A stretch of 64,000 nt of DNA, from assembly GCA_018992685.1 (NCBI GenBank), contig JACVGT010000018.1, positions 186,001 through 250,000 on the forward strand, given 5' to 3'. This DNA comes from Theionarchaea archaeon (GTDB lineage Archaea; Methanobacteriota_B; Thermococci; Methanofastidiosales; SZ-28-30). The notes below the pieces were generated by a model. It saw only the letters and a list, made by a program, of their open reading frames with translations, was not told the origin of the DNA and made no database searches. Position 1 is the first letter of the stretch, and each line of letters opens with the position of its first letter. Shown here one piece after another: positions 17,983-27,461 of the stretch. Both the position numbers and the translations under genes were made by a program.

Positions 17983-18031
17983 GCGCAACTATATGCGCTT
18001 GTTATTTCGAAACTTTTAAAAACTTTCGAAA
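17983..18031. promoter_or_regulatory. Divergent promoters with two palindromic operator candidates
   Basis: Two perfect TTTCGAAA palindromes (18005-18012 and 18024-18031) flank the TATA-like TTTTAAAAAC of the rightward acyltransferase gene, about 25 bases before its ATG at 18045. To the left, GCGCA-N6-TGCGC (17983-17998) encloses CATATAGT, the probable TATA box of the leftward regulator gene. The placement suggests repression of each promoter by the regulator at 16818-17945. Confidence 0.6.
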
Positions 18032-18044
18032 TATAATTCTTCTC

Positions 18045-19448
18045 ATGGCCATGACACATCGTGTAGGAGAAATCAACTCTTTTCGACGGGCTGTAACACC
18101 GCAGGAACGAAGATTCGTTATGGCTCCCACATCTCACATCTCGCTGGGAGTCAAAGTAAAGGGGAACTTATCAAAAGAGTCATTGCGAGATGCCGTAGAC
18201 AAGATGCTGGTCACCTATCCTCTATTCGGTGTACGAATTCTATGGGATTATGAGATAACACAGTCTACAACGGAAGATGCTGCTGAGGTACCTGTGAAGG
18301 TATACAGAAGAGAATCAGAAACCAGTTGGCTGGAGGCATTGAACAAGGAACACTCAATCCCCATCAAACCCTCCAGTGGCCCTCTTACTCGCATCATTCT
18401 GGTGAAGGGCCCAGATGTATCAGAACTATTCATCTTCTGCCATCATTCCATTTGTGATGGGAGATCTCTGGAGTTTGCTCTTCGAGAGATACTCCTTCAT
18501 CTGAGAGATCCTGGCAGAGTTCCTCATCTACTTCCTGAGGTACCGCCACAGACTCCTGAGATATTTCCGGAAGGTGTTTCCAGGAGCAGACTCAAATTAT
18601 GGTTCATCGAACGACTCAACAAGAAGTGGCTCAAAGAGAAGGTACTGTTTGATGAAGAGGATCTGTTGAATGTATGGGAGTCATTTTGGAAGAACTCTAG
18701 CTATGGTGTTGAACTTGTCACCCTTGATGCGCGTGAAACACAGAACCTCGTGGAGGCATGTAGAGCTAATAGTGTAACAGTCAATTCAGCGTTGCTTGTT
18801 GCATTTGTTAGGGCACGATGGGAAGCTTTGGGACCCTACAAGGACACGGTGAAAATCGGTACTGCAGTTGATACTCGTGACCGACTTCGCATTACAGTTG
18901 GAGATGCAGTTGGTCTCTATGCAGGTGGAATATCTCTTGCATTCAAGTACAGAAGCGATCGTCCTTTCTGGGAGAATGTCCAAGAATACCATAAGGAGGT
19001 CAAGAGACATCTGAAGGACAACAATGTGTTTGGTCCCATATACGACCAAATCGCATTAGACCCGACGTTGCTCGATGCCTTGCTCTTTGCCATGATTGGA
19101 GATCAGGTGGAACCTCATCAGAGTCGATACAAGAAAATATCGGAGTTCGCCAAGCGTCAAAAAGGTCTCGTGGCAGAATATCTCGACAAGTTTTCAAGCA
19201 ACATACCGGATGTCATGAGCACCAACCTTGGTGTATTGAATCTACCTGATGAGATTCATGGGTTGGAGATAGAAGAAGCATTTTTCACACCCTCCTCTGG
19301 CTTGAAGATGGAAATCGTCCTGGGTGTTGCTACAGCTGGAGGTTGTCTTACTGTATCTTTGAACTATCATGATGCATATGTCGACGGTGAAAAGATCAGG
19401 CGCGTTCGTGATAGGGCTGAAGAGATATTGAAGACCATACTCCCTTAG
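18045..19448 (+). CDS. Condensation-domain/alcohol acyltransferase-like enzyme (HHxxxDG)
   Basis: From ATG 18045 the protein has 467 residues. It bears HHSICDG (H133, H134, D138, G139), the catalytic motif of condensation domains, PapA/ATF acyltransferases and wax-ester synthases, followed at about 295 by a DTRDRLRI segment in the DFGWG-like region and a VSLNYHDAYVDG end. It is a free-standing chloramphenicol acetyltransferase-fold enzyme that joins an acyl-thioester to an alcohol or amine. The longer frame from 17976 would cover the promoter palindromes, so ATG 18045 with a leaderless mRNA is preferred. A GbsR/MarR-like regulator is divergent. Confidence 0.8.
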   Translation: MAMTHRVGEINSFRRAVTPQERRFVMAPTSHISLGVKVKGNLSKESLRDAVDKMLVTYPLFGVRILWDYEITQSTTEDAAEVPVKVYRRESETSWLEALNKEHSIPIKPSSGPLTRIILVKGPDVSELFIFCHHSICDGRSLEFALREILLHLRDPGRVPHLLPEVPPQTPEIFPEGVSRSRLKLWFIERLNKKWLKEKVLFDEEDLLNVWESFWKNSSYGVELVTLDARETQNLVEACRANSVTVNSALLVAFVRARWEALGPYKDTVKIGTAVDTRDRLRITVGDAVGLYAGGISLAFKYRSDRPFWENVQEYHKEVKRHLKDNNVFGPIYDQIALDPTLLDALLFAMIGDQVEPHQSRYKKISEFAKRQKGLVAEYLDKFSSNIPDVMSTNLGVLNLPDEIHGLEIEEAFFTPSSGLKMEIVLGVATAGGCLTVSLNYHDAYVDGEKIRRVRDRAEEILKTILP

Positions 19449-19638
19449 AAGTCGTACTGAGAAGACAAAAGATCATTCTTTTGCCTCGATTCTCATTTCG
19501 AAATGCTAATGCTGTTCCTGGCCCTGCACTCATGTCACTGAACATTAATCGTCTGACTAAGTGTTGAAGAGTAGCTTCAGAACCCAATGTTCTCACTACT
19601 CAGATGAAAACTGACTAACGCCTGCGATGAGGCACAGA

Positions 19639-19650
19639 AAAACTTAAGAA
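19639..19650 (+). promoter_or_regulatory. TATA-like promoter of the ABC exporter operon
   Basis: AAACTTAAGAA about 25 bases before the GTG at 19671, pointing to a leaderless mRNA. Confidence 0.4.
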
Positions 19651-19670
19651 GGGTACTGCCATCACAGCGT

Positions 19671-20627
19671 GTGGACGCCATCACCTGTGAGCATGTGGAT
19701 AGAATTTTCGAAAGCAAAAATAGAATGGTGAAAGCACTCAATGATGTGACAATTACTGTGAAGAAGGGAGAACTCTTTGGGCTACTCGGTCCAAATGGGG
19801 CTGGGAAGACTACCCTCATCAAAATTTTGACTACACTACTCCTCCCTACATCAGGAGAAGCCCACGTTTATGGCTATGATGTCACCAAAGATGAAACCAA
19901 GATCAGACCCATTATCAACATGGTGTCAGGTGGGGAATTTTCTGGCTACGGACTACTAACCGTCCATGAAAATCTCTGGATGTTCTCTCAATTCTACGGA
20001 ATACCTGGAAAAGAAGCCAACAAGAGAATCGAAACCCTCATGGAACGGTTAGGAATAGTACATATGGGGGACAGAAAAATTAGAACATTATCCACTGGGG
20101 AAAGGCAGAAAGTAAGCATCATTAGAGCATTCATGACAGATCCACGGGTAGTTTTCCTGGATGAACCCACGTTGGGACTGGATGTGGAAACTGCCCGGCT
20201 GATCCGACGGTTCATTCAAGAATGGCTGGCACAAGACTCTCAGAGAACCGTCCTTCTGACTACTCACTATATGATGGAAGCAGATGAACTCTGCAGCAGG
20301 ATTGCCATCATTAATGAAGGGAAGATTGTGGCTCTGGACACTCCTGGAAACCTAAAGAACATGGTAAAAAAGGAAATCTCCCTGAACATAGAGGTCTTCC
20401 CAGAAATTAGAGTGGACTGGCTCAATACCCTAGAAGGTGTCATGGGATTCAATTCCAGGGATGCTGGAGGGAATCTCAATCTGAGGGTTGTGGTTGATAA
20501 CGATGCTACTGTGGGGGAAGTTCTCGCAGGTATTAGCCAGCGTGGAGGAAAGATCAGCTATTTAAACAAAGAAGAACCTACTCTCGAAGACGTCTTCCTC
20601 AAATTAACAGGGAGAGGACTGGAATGA
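19671..20627 (+). CDS. ABC transporter ATP-binding protein (ABC-2 exporter type)
   Basis: 318 residues from a GTG start. Walker A is GPNGAGKTT (K46), the signature is LSTGERQ (140-146), Walker B is VVFLDEP (D164, E165), and TTHYMMEADELC gives the switch histidine. The C-terminal 90 residues are the extra domain of DrrA/CcmA-like ATPases. It overlaps the first permease gene by 4 bases. With two different permeases downstream it forms a heteromeric exporter for a lipid, drug or polymer; the cargo is unknown. Confidence 0.93.
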   Translation: MDAITCEHVDRIFESKNRMVKALNDVTITVKKGELFGLLGPNGAGKTTLIKILTTLLLPTSGEAHVYGYDVTKDETKIRPIINMVSGGEFSGYGLLTVHENLWMFSQFYGIPGKEANKRIETLMERLGIVHMGDRKIRTLSTGERQKVSIIRAFMTDPRVVFLDEPTLGLDVETARLIRRFIQEWLAQDSQRTVLLTTHYMMEADELCSRIAIINEGKIVALDTPGNLKNMVKKEISLNIEVFPEIRVDWLNTLEGVMGFNSRDAGGNLNLRVVVDNDATVGEVLAGISQRGGKISYLNKEEPTLEDVFLKLTGRGLE

Positions 20628-21436
20628 ATGTCATGCTCAATCTCCGGGCTCTCAAGGGGAGAGCCTACCCACGAATGATTGGCGCAGTACGAGAACCCTC
20701 CTGGATGTTCTGGGATACATTCTTACCCATTCTCAGTATGGCCGCCTACATATACGTATATCGAAGCCTTGATGCCCCAAAGGAATTTGAAGGATTCGTG
20801 GTTTTAGGCGGAGTCATGACCACCTACTGGATGAACGTCTTGTGGGGAATGGCCTCCCAACTGTACTGGGAGAAAGAGACTGCAAACCTCCAGTTGTACC
20901 TGGCAGCTCCCATGTCAAAAATGTCGATTCTGGCTGGAATGGCTCTGGGTGGCATGTTTTCCACCAGCGTCCGCTGCATCAGCATAATTCTGATAGGCAT
21001 AGTAATTTTCAAGGTGGAATTTGTTGTCACCAGTGTAGGACTACTTCTCGGGATATTCGGTGTTACCCTAGTAGCTCTCTACGGGATGGGTATGGTGTTT
21101 GCCTCTCTCTTTCTCATGTGGGGGCGAGAAGCGTGGCATCTGAATATGATTATGGAGGAACCCATATACTTTCTCTCTGGCTACTCATTCCCGGTGAAGG
21201 CTCTGGGATCACTTTCAGCCTTTGCTACCGTGATACCCTTCACCCTGGGATTGGACGCCATGAGACAGTTGACCTTCCCGAGCATGGCTGCCCAGTGGGG
21301 ATTGGTGTCCCCTCACCTGGAGCTGGGAATATTACTGGTCATGAGCATTACTTTGTTGTACGTTGCCAGGCTCTCATTGGATCGCATGGAACGTATGGGG
21401 AGATCAAAAGGGACACTCACCATGAGGTGGCAGTAA
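20624..21436 (+). CDS. ABC-2 type transporter permease, subunit 1
   Basis: 270 residues with about six membrane segments of the ABC-2 permease kind (LGGVMTTYWMNVLWGMASQLYWEKETANLQLYLAAPMS is the conserved cytoplasmic turn region). It starts inside the ATPase gene's end (ATGA overlap), and its TAA overlaps the ATG of the second permease by one base (TAATG). Confidence 0.9.
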   Translation: MNVMLNLRALKGRAYPRMIGAVREPSWMFWDTFLPILSMAAYIYVYRSLDAPKEFEGFVVLGGVMTTYWMNVLWGMASQLYWEKETANLQLYLAAPMSKMSILAGMALGGMFSTSVRCISIILIGIVIFKVEFVVTSVGLLLGIFGVTLVALYGMGMVFASLFLMWGREAWHLNMIMEEPIYFLSGYSFPVKALGSLSAFATVIPFTLGLDAMRQLTFPSMAAQWGLVSPHLELGILLVMSITLLYVARLSLDRMERMGRSKGTLTMRWQ

Positions 21437-22251
21437 TGGCAATTAGGAGTTCACTATGGCTGGAATACCAGATTGAAGCCAATTGGACGTCACCTGTGAT
21501 ATTTATACTGTATAATACGTTAAAACCAGTCGGGGGCTCATTGTTACTTCTGGCCATGTACTATGTAGTCACTGGCGGCTTTCTGGGAGGTGAAGGCCTG
21601 TATTTTTTGTATATTGGTAACGCATTCTACATGCTGGTGGCCCAGACACTGTTTAGCGTGGGCTGGATCATCCACGATGATAGAGAGCACTACCAGACCA
21701 TGAAGTACCTGTACATATCGCCCCTGTCGTACTTCACCTACTTGATGGGGAGAAGTGCCATGAGATTTCTCCTGAGCTTACTCCCTCTGTCAGTGTTGAT
21801 AGGGCTGGGTATCCTTCTGAAGATACCATACCGCATTGAGATTCTGTTGCTGATTGGCACATTTTTTCTAGGATGGATTTTTGTTATATCGGCAGGGCTG
21901 CTCTTGTCAGGGGTCAACATGCTCACAGCGCGTCACGGGAATTCAATTGGACAGGCCTTTTCAGGGATATTCTATCTCTTTTCAGGGGTTGTCTTTCCCA
22001 TACACGTCCTCCCAGGTTGGGCAAGCACTGCAGCTCTCGGGCTGCCTTCAACGTATTGGTTCTCATTGGTGAGAAGGAGCGTCCTGGGAAAAGAGGTTGA
22101 CAGCATTATGAGTGGGTTCACCACAGGGGACGTTGCTGTCCGGTTGATCATTATTTCAGTACTATTCTTTGTGATTTCTTATCTCACGTTTAGACTGGCC
22201 GATTACCTGGCCAGGAAGAAAGGCATCATTGACATGTCCACTACCTACTAG
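21436..22251 (+). CDS. ABC-2 type transporter permease, subunit 2
   Basis: 271 residues with about six membrane segments and the family turn with IIHDDREHYQTMKYLYISPLS, plus GVVFPIHVLPGW near 195. The frame is open much further left, but that part lies inside permease 1 in another frame; the TAATG junction marks the true start. It completes the exporter with the two preceding genes. Confidence 0.88.
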   Translation: MAIRSSLWLEYQIEANWTSPVIFILYNTLKPVGGSLLLLAMYYVVTGGFLGGEGLYFLYIGNAFYMLVAQTLFSVGWIIHDDREHYQTMKYLYISPLSYFTYLMGRSAMRFLLSLLPLSVLIGLGILLKIPYRIEILLLIGTFFLGWIFVISAGLLLSGVNMLTARHGNSIGQAFSGIFYLFSGVVFPIHVLPGWASTAALGLPSTYWFSLVRRSVLGKEVDSIMSGFTTGDVAVRLIIISVLFFVISYLTFRLADYLARKKGIIDMSTTY

Positions 22252-22289
22252 GGTATACTAGAGCTGGAGTTCCCATAGAATAGTTGAAT

Positions 22290-23402
22290 CTAGCCCACAA
22301 GGGACAACAATACTCCAGCAGCAATTGCTGAACCGATAACTCCCGCCACATTGGGACCCATAGCATGCATTAGCAGGTAGTTCTTGGGGTTCTCCTTCAG
22401 CCCGACCTTTTGAACCACCCGTGCTGCCATGGGAACTGCTGAAACCCCTGCTGCTCCAATCAGTGGGTTAACCTGCCCCCTGGTGAGAAAGCACATGAGT
22501 TTCCCAAACAGCACACCTGCTGCAGTGCCAAAACAGAATGCAATTAGCCCCAGAACGATGATTTTAATGGTCCCCATTGTCAGAAATTGGGAAGCAGTCA
22601 TGGTAGCCCCCACTGATAATCCCAGAAAGATGGTGACCAGGTTGATCAGTTCATTTTCAGATGCTTTCCACAACCTGTTGACCACTCCTGATTCTCTGAA
22701 AAGATTTCCCGCCATGAGCATGCCAATCAGGGGAGTAGCAGAAGGCAGAAGGAGTGCAGTCACGATGGTGATGGCAATGGGAAAAACAATCTTTGTCTTC
22801 TTGCTCACAGGTCGCAACTGAACCATCTCAATACTGCGTTCCCTCTTCGTGGTAAGTGCCCGCATGATGGGGGGCTGAATAATTGGAACCAGAGCCATGT
22901 ACGAATACGCAGCCACTGCCACTGGTCCCAGAAGATGTGGAGCGAGCTTGCTGGTTAAATAGATGGCAGTTGGACCATCTGCCCCTCCAATAATCCCTAT
23001 AGAAGAAGCTTCTGGTAGACTGAATCCAAGGTACAGTGCACCCAGTAGCGTCCCGAAAATTCCAAACTGGGCAGCAGCTCCCAGCAGGAAAGTCTTTGGA
23101 TTGGCCAGTAGAGGGCCAAAATCAGTGAGAGCGCCCACCCCCAGGAAAATTAGCGGAGGAAAGATACCATATCTAACTCCCTGATAAAAGAAATAGAGCA
23201 GTCCTCCCTCTTCCATCAATCCTGCCAGGGGAATATTGGTTAGAATCGCACCAAATCCAATTGGCAGGAGCAGTAATGGCTCATATTCCCTGGTGATGGC
23301 TAGATATATGAGAACACAGCCGATACCGATCATGACAACACTTCCCAGTGTGAGGTTGCTGAACCCTGTCAACTGAAGAAACTCACGCATCACGTCCTGC
23401 AT
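22290..23402 (-). CDS. mmdB: Sodium-translocating decarboxylase, beta subunit
   Basis: 370 residues, nearly all in hydrophobic segments. [14 protein letters not shown] carries the conserved intramembrane aspartate used for Na+ transport in OadB/GcdB/MmdB. It releases CO2 from carboxybiotin and pumps Na+ outward. The ATG at 23402 has GAGGTGA five bases before it, preferred over a GTG at 23411. It is the last gene of the mmdA-oadG-biotin carrier-mmdB operon. Confidence 0.93.
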   Translation of the reverse strand: MQDVMREFLQLTGFSNLTLGSVVMIGIGCVLIYLAITREYEPLLLLPIGFGAILTNIPLAGLMEEGGLLYFFYQGVRYGIFPPLIFLGVGALTDFGPLLANPKTFLLGAAAQFGIFGTLLGALYLGFSLPEASSIGIIGGADGPTAIYLTSKLAPHLLGPVAVAAYSYMALVPIIQPPIMRALTTKRERSIEMVQLRPVSKKTKIVFPIAITIVTALLLPSATPLIGMLMAGNLFRESGVVNRLWKASENELINLVTIFLGLSVGATMTASQFLTMGTIKIIVLGLIAFCFGTAAGVLFGKLMCFLTRGQVNPLIGAAGVSAVPMAARVVQKVGLKENPKNYLLMHAMGPNVAGVIGSAIAAGVLLSLVG

Positions 23403-23413
23403 TTTAATCACCT

Positions 23414-23830
23414 CTAAGAAATGATTGCCAGTGAATCCCCTGTATTCACAGCCTGCCCTTCTTTCACCAGAATTCTCTTTAAGGTGCCTGTAAGTGGGGA
23501 CGATATCTGGTTTTCCATCTTCATGGCCTCCAGCGTGAACAGAAGGTCGCCTGCTGAAACCGTCTTCCCTTCCACAGCATGGATTTTGAGAATGGTTCCC
23601 GGCATAGGGGAAGGCACTGATCCTGGAGACATGGCTCTGGATGTGGGAATAGAGGGCGATGAAACAACGACGGGTCCCTGAGCGTGCAGGGTTTTCTCTT
23701 CCCTGACCCTCTCTTCCTGGATTGAGACTTCATATGGGACTCCGTCCACGATTACTGAATAGGAGGGTCCTTCTCCTTCTATTTCCACTTCATAGGGCTT
23801 GCCTTCAATTTCGACTGTGTATTTGGTCAT
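23414..23830 (-). CDS. mmdC: Biotin carrier subunit of the decarboxylase
   Basis: 138 residues. The C-terminal 70 form a biotinyl domain with EAMKMEN, K104 being the biotinylation site. The first 45 residues are a short beta-rich part ([16 protein letters not shown]) and the middle is a proline/serine linker, as in archaeal and bacterial MmdC/PycB-type carriers. It overlaps the OadG-like gene by 26 bases, so translation is coupled. Confidence 0.93.
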   Translation of the reverse strand: MTKYTVEIEGKPYEVEIEGEGPSYSVIVDGVPYEVSIQEERVREEKTLHAQGPVVVSSPSIPTSRAMSPGSVPSPMPGTILKIHAVEGKTVSAGDLLFTLEAMKMENQISSPLTGTLKRILVKEGQAVNTGDSLAIIS

Positions 23831-24086
23831 GGTATGATCTCCCTTGTTGTATCCACAAACTCTCTGCTACGGTGTCAAACCGGATGAAACCTTTTCTTTT
23901 CAGGTGGTAGGTCAGAGCACAGGCTATCACCGCCTTCACACGTGGCTCTGGCTCACCATGTGCAATCTGCTCTGCAGGCTCAGTCCTGAACATTCGTTCC
24001 AGTCCCCAGGCGATGACTGCTAAAAGCCCCAGAGCGGAAAACACGACCCCCATGCCCACCGCTGTCAATATGTATCCTGATACCAT
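23805..24086 (-). CDS. OadG/MmdD-like small membrane subunit
   Basis: 93 residues with one membrane segment (about 5-28, TAVGMGVVFSALGLLAVIAWGLERMF) and a soluble tail, the shape of OadG/MmdD, which holds the decarboxylase complex together at the membrane. Position between the alpha subunit and biotin carrier supports the call. Confidence 0.8.
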   Translation of the reverse strand: MVSGYILTAVGMGVVFSALGLLAVIAWGLERMFRTEPAEQIAHGEPEPRVKAVIACALTYHLKRKGFIRFDTVAESLWIQQGRSYHDQIHSRN

Positions 24087-24097
24087 GGACCATCCAC

Positions 24098-25642
24098 CTA
24101 CAACGGGATACTCCCGTGCTTTTTTCGGGGCCTGTCTTCTCTCTTTCTATGTAACATCTTTACTGCCTGTATGAGATGGTATCTAGTTTTTCTGGGGTCA
24201 ATGACGGCATCTACAAACCCACACCTGGCTGCTACATACGGATTTGCAAACCTCTCCCTGTATTGTCTCACTTTTTCTTCCCGCACTTTCTCGGGGTTCT
24301 CTGCCGCACTGATCTCTCTCCTATGGGCGACATTAACTGCACCTTCAGGCCCCATGACAGCAATCTCTGCCTGTGGCCAGGCCAGTACTAGATCAGTTCC
24401 GAGCTTCTTGCTGCACATGCATACGTAGGCTCCCCCGTATGCTTTTCTCACAATCAACGAAATCTTGGGAACATTGGCTTCAGCATAGGCGAACAGCATT
24501 TTAGCGCCGTGACGGATGATTCCGCCATGTTCTTGGGACACACCCGGAAGAAACCCAGGAACATCCACAATAGCAACCAGAGGAATGTTAAAAGCATCAC
24601 AGAACCTGATGAATCGTGCACCCTTGTCAGACGCATCGATATCCAGACAGCCAGCCAAGACTGCAGGTTGGTTCGCTACAATCCCCACCACTTTCCCGTT
24701 GAGGCGAGAGAATCCCACCACCAGGTTCCCGGCAAACAGTGCATGAACCTCTATGAACTCACCATTATCAACGACACTGCAGATGATGTCCTTGACATCA
24801 AAGACTTTCTGTGGATCTTCTGGGACAACTGTTAACAAAGACTCATCCTCCCTGAAAGGAGAATCAGTGACCTCTTTTTCTGGTGGGTCTTCCACATTAT
24901 TCGACGGTAGGTATTCCAGCAGCTTTCTCACCTTCAAGAGACACTCTTTTTCAGTCTGATCAAAGAAGTGGGCAACTCCGCTGCGCGTGCTGTGAGCGGC
25001 TGCGCCTCCAAGTTGCTCGAACGTCACCTCTTCACCGGTGACCGTTCTGATTACATCCGGCCCGGTGATGAACATGTGGGAAACTTGGTCCACCATGAAT
25101 ACGAAATCAGTGATCGCAGGTGAATAAACGGCTCCCCCTGCACAGGGGCCCAGAATGATAGAAATCTGTGGAATAACTCCTGAAGCAAGCGTATTGAACT
25201 TAAAAATCTCGCCATATCCCTCCAGAGAGGCCACACCTTCCTGGATGCGGGCTCCTCCTGAATCATTGATCTGTATGAATGGCACTCCGTTTTTCAAGGC
25301 CAGCTCCTGGGCATAGACAATCCTTCTGGCATGCATTTCTCCCAAGGAACCCCCCATTATTGTAAAATCCTGGCTTGCCACATACACCAATCGACCATCA
25401 ATGGTTCCACACCCCGTGACCACACCATCTCCCAAGAATTCTCTTTGATCGGCCACAAGGCCATGACATCCCTGGGAAATGAACATATCGATTTCCTCAA
25501 AGCTTCCCTCGTCAAGCAGGACAGAAATGCGTTCACGTGCCGTCAGTTTTCCTTTCTGATGCCGCTGTTCAATCCGTTCGAGTCCTCCTCCCAGGCAGGA
25601 TTCCTGCAGTTTTTCCTGGAGCTCCTTCAATTTTTCTTCCAT
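24098..25642 (-). CDS. mmdA: Methylmalonyl-CoA decarboxylase alpha / acyl-CoA carboxyltransferase subunit
   Basis: 514 residues of the PccB/MmdA carboxyltransferase family with both crotonase-like halves (GGSLGEMHARRIVYAQELALKNG; NDSGGARIQEG; later GVSQEHGGIIRHGAKM and KAYGGAYVCM). In an operon with beta, biotin and OadG-like subunits it is best read as the alpha subunit of a Na+-pumping methylmalonyl-CoA decarboxylase; a propionyl-CoA carboxylase role is the alternative. ATG 25642 lies 25 bases after a TATA-like box, so the GTG at 25657 is less likely. Confidence 0.92.
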   Translation of the reverse strand: MEEKLKELQEKLQESCLGGGLERIEQRHQKGKLTARERISVLLDEGSFEEIDMFISQGCHGLVADQREFLGDGVVTGCGTIDGRLVYVASQDFTIMGGSLGEMHARRIVYAQELALKNGVPFIQINDSGGARIQEGVASLEGYGEIFKFNTLASGVIPQISIILGPCAGGAVYSPAITDFVFMVDQVSHMFITGPDVIRTVTGEEVTFEQLGGAAAHSTRSGVAHFFDQTEKECLLKVRKLLEYLPSNNVEDPPEKEVTDSPFREDESLLTVVPEDPQKVFDVKDIICSVVDNGEFIEVHALFAGNLVVGFSRLNGKVVGIVANQPAVLAGCLDIDASDKGARFIRFCDAFNIPLVAIVDVPGFLPGVSQEHGGIIRHGAKMLFAYAEANVPKISLIVRKAYGGAYVCMCSKKLGTDLVLAWPQAEIAVMGPEGAVNVAHRREISAAENPEKVREEKVRQYRERFANPYVAARCGFVDAVIDPRKTRYHLIQAVKMLHRKREDRPRKKHGSIPL

Positions 25643-25662
25643 TACAGTTCTTTTCACTAGGG

Positions 25663-25671
25663 CTTAAAATA
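25663..25671 (-). promoter_or_regulatory. TATA-like promoter of the decarboxylase operon
   Basis: On the minus strand TATTTTAAG lies about 25 bases before ATG 25642, implying a leaderless mRNA for the four-gene operon. Confidence 0.5.
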
Positions 25672-25713
25672 GCTTTCTCATAAAGTGGGGCTTGAAAGCG
25701 TAAGATTCAAATA

Positions 25714-26538
25714 ATGAACCTGACTACCAGTAATATGCATCTAGTAACTGCAGACGTACTCGATGAGTATGGCCTCCCCGACTTTTCTTTCATCATTGCC
25801 GATCCGGAGAACACTCGCTACGTACGAGACCTCGCACAGTTCTCCTACATCAAGGATGGATCTGACGTCGTAGGATTCCTGGCTTTTCACGAGCAGGAGT
25901 CCCAGATGGTCATCCATTATATCTCCCTAGATGAGCATGTTTCTCTGTCCAGTGCTGAAACCTTTATCAACAACCTCGCGTCCGGAAAGGAAGTCTACGC
26001 TGTTACCTACGATTGCAACAGGGCAACAGACCTTTTCGAAACCATGGGATTCTACAGGGAGGCTGGTCTCCAGTACATGGAGATGAAAACCATCCCCCAT
26101 TTCAGATCGCCCTATGGATTAGAATTCGTATCCATAGCAACCTCGAAAATCCCCCAAAAAATGTCCAATCTGTACAATACCTGTTTTTCAGTGTCTGATG
26201 GAAAGAAGACTCTGGAGGAATTTGTCGTTGACCCCTTTTCCACCACAGGAATTGATCTTATTTTGCGAAGAGAAGGGAGGAATATCGGGTTCTGGGTAGA
26301 TGTCACCTACTTCGGGACTGTGTGCTTCAACTGCTGGATCGGCATTGTTCCCCGACACAGAAGAAAAGGGTATGCAACTCAGCTAATGGAGTACGCTCTG
26401 ACTGTTGCCACTGAAAAAGGATGTACCAGAGCTGGTCTCCTTGTAAACCCGCGGAATGATGCTGCAGTGAGTTTTTATGATCAGATGGGGTTCGAAAAAC
26501 GGTGGGGAAGACTCCATTTTAGAAGCGAATCCGACTGA
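25714..26538 (+). CDS. Protein with two GNAT acetyltransferase domains
   Basis: 274 residues. The second half is a complete GNAT domain with motif A VPRHRRKGYATQLM and the end NPRNDAAVSFYDQMGFEKRW. The first half (about 1-130) has the same fold pattern, ending ATDLFETMGFYREAG, but no acetyl-CoA loop, so it is probably a degenerate copy. It is convergent with the primase gene, whose stop is 5 bases away. Substrate unknown. Confidence 0.85.
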   Translation: MNLTTSNMHLVTADVLDEYGLPDFSFIIADPENTRYVRDLAQFSYIKDGSDVVGFLAFHEQESQMVIHYISLDEHVSLSSAETFINNLASGKEVYAVTYDCNRATDLFETMGFYREAGLQYMEMKTIPHFRSPYGLEFVSIATSKIPQKMSNLYNTCFSVSDGKKTLEEFVVDPFSTTGIDLILRREGRNIGFWVDVTYFGTVCFNCWIGIVPRHRRKGYATQLMEYALTVATEKGCTRAGLLVNPRNDAAVSFYDQMGFEKRWGRLHFRSESD

Positions 26539-26543
26539 GGTTT

Positions 26544-27461
26544 CTACATTTCCTTCAAGAAGTGAGGGGTGGCATCCCGCACTGGGTCGAATTTCTCCCA
26601 GTTTTTGACCACAGTACACACCATGGATACCTTGGAATGCAGTGAAGTCGGCAGCCTCAGAATTCGTTTAATATCTATGGTACATTTCCCATCGACCGAT
26701 TCTGCATTAACCAGTGATAGTTCCTCCAGCAAAGATTCCAGAGCTTTTTTCTTGATTATTCCTTCCAGGCGCATTTTATCTCTGCTGGTCAAAGCTTCAA
26801 TGATGGAATCTCTGTTCTCGAGAAGTGTTGAACCCCCTCTCATGGCAAGGCTCCTCATTTTGGAGAGTGTCACCCCACTCATCCTCCGGAAAGCTGAAGA
26901 ATACCCCTTCACCATGAAAAGATCTGAGGGAACCTTAGACCCTGTCACAAATGTGAAAACACTGCCCCTGTCTCTGATGCTCATGGCTTCCTCATCAGTA
27001 CACCTGACGTGATATCCCCTCCCTGAGTAGACCAGGAACAGCTTGCTCACTCCAAAGCTCTCTTTCAGCGTCTCGATGAGGGTCAGAGCGACATCTCGCG
27101 CATCTTCCAGGCAGATTTCACACACCTCCCCTGCTTTGCATTCGCATCGGCGAGCAGGGAGATCACGAGCATCAATATCAAATACCAGCTCAGCCCTCAG
27201 CCATCCTTCTCTCTGGGAAGGCACGTCGTAATGAGAAACACTGGAGTATATGGCGTACGGTGCAGCCTTTCGGATTCTGGAACTCAACTCGTCAAGAGAG
27301 GAAAAGGCATTGTACCTGTCATTTGGGCCTGTACCATCATTATCAAAGGCGAATTCCAGAAAGCGAAAATAATCAGTAATAAAAGAAGGAAGATCACGAG
27401 GATTCCATTCCCGAGCAAAATACTCTCGTCTATCTTGAAGGGTAGCTTCTCTGAACTCCAT
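26544..27461 (-). CDS. priS: DNA primase small (catalytic) subunit PriS
   Basis: 305 residues with the archaeal-eukaryotic primase signature: metal-binding acids D95 and D97 (VFDIDARD), a zinc site C106, C108, C114, C117, and SGRGYH (146-151). It makes RNA or DNA primers for replication with PriL, which is not in this window. The start lies inside the adenylate kinase gene (32-base overlap), so the two are co-translated. Confidence 0.95.
   Translation of the reverse strand: MEFREATLQDRREYFAREWNPRDLPSFITDYFRFLEFAFDNDGTGPNDRYNAFSSLDELSSRIRKAAPYAIYSSVSHYDVPSQREGWLRAELVFDIDARDLPARRCECKAGEVCEICLEDARDVALTLIETLKESFGVSKLFLVYSGRGYHVRCTDEEAMSIRDRGSVFTFVTGSKVPSDLFMVKGYSSAFRRMSGVTLSKMRSLAMRGGSTLLENRDSIIEALTSRDKMRLEGIIKKKALESLLEELSLVNAESVDGKCTIDIKRILRLPTSLHSKVSMVCTVVKNWEKFDPVRDATPHFLKEM

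Noticed and set aside
19496-19503. Third TTTCGAAA copy after the acyltransferase gene
   Set aside because: A single 8-base palindrome can occur by chance; it lacks the paired arrangement seen at 18005-18031, so it is not listed as an operator.
20842-21435. Open frame upstream of and continuous with permease 2, giving a 469-residue protein
   Set aside because: This part lies inside permease 1 in another frame, has no membrane pattern, and the TAATG junction at 21434-21438 marks a proper start.
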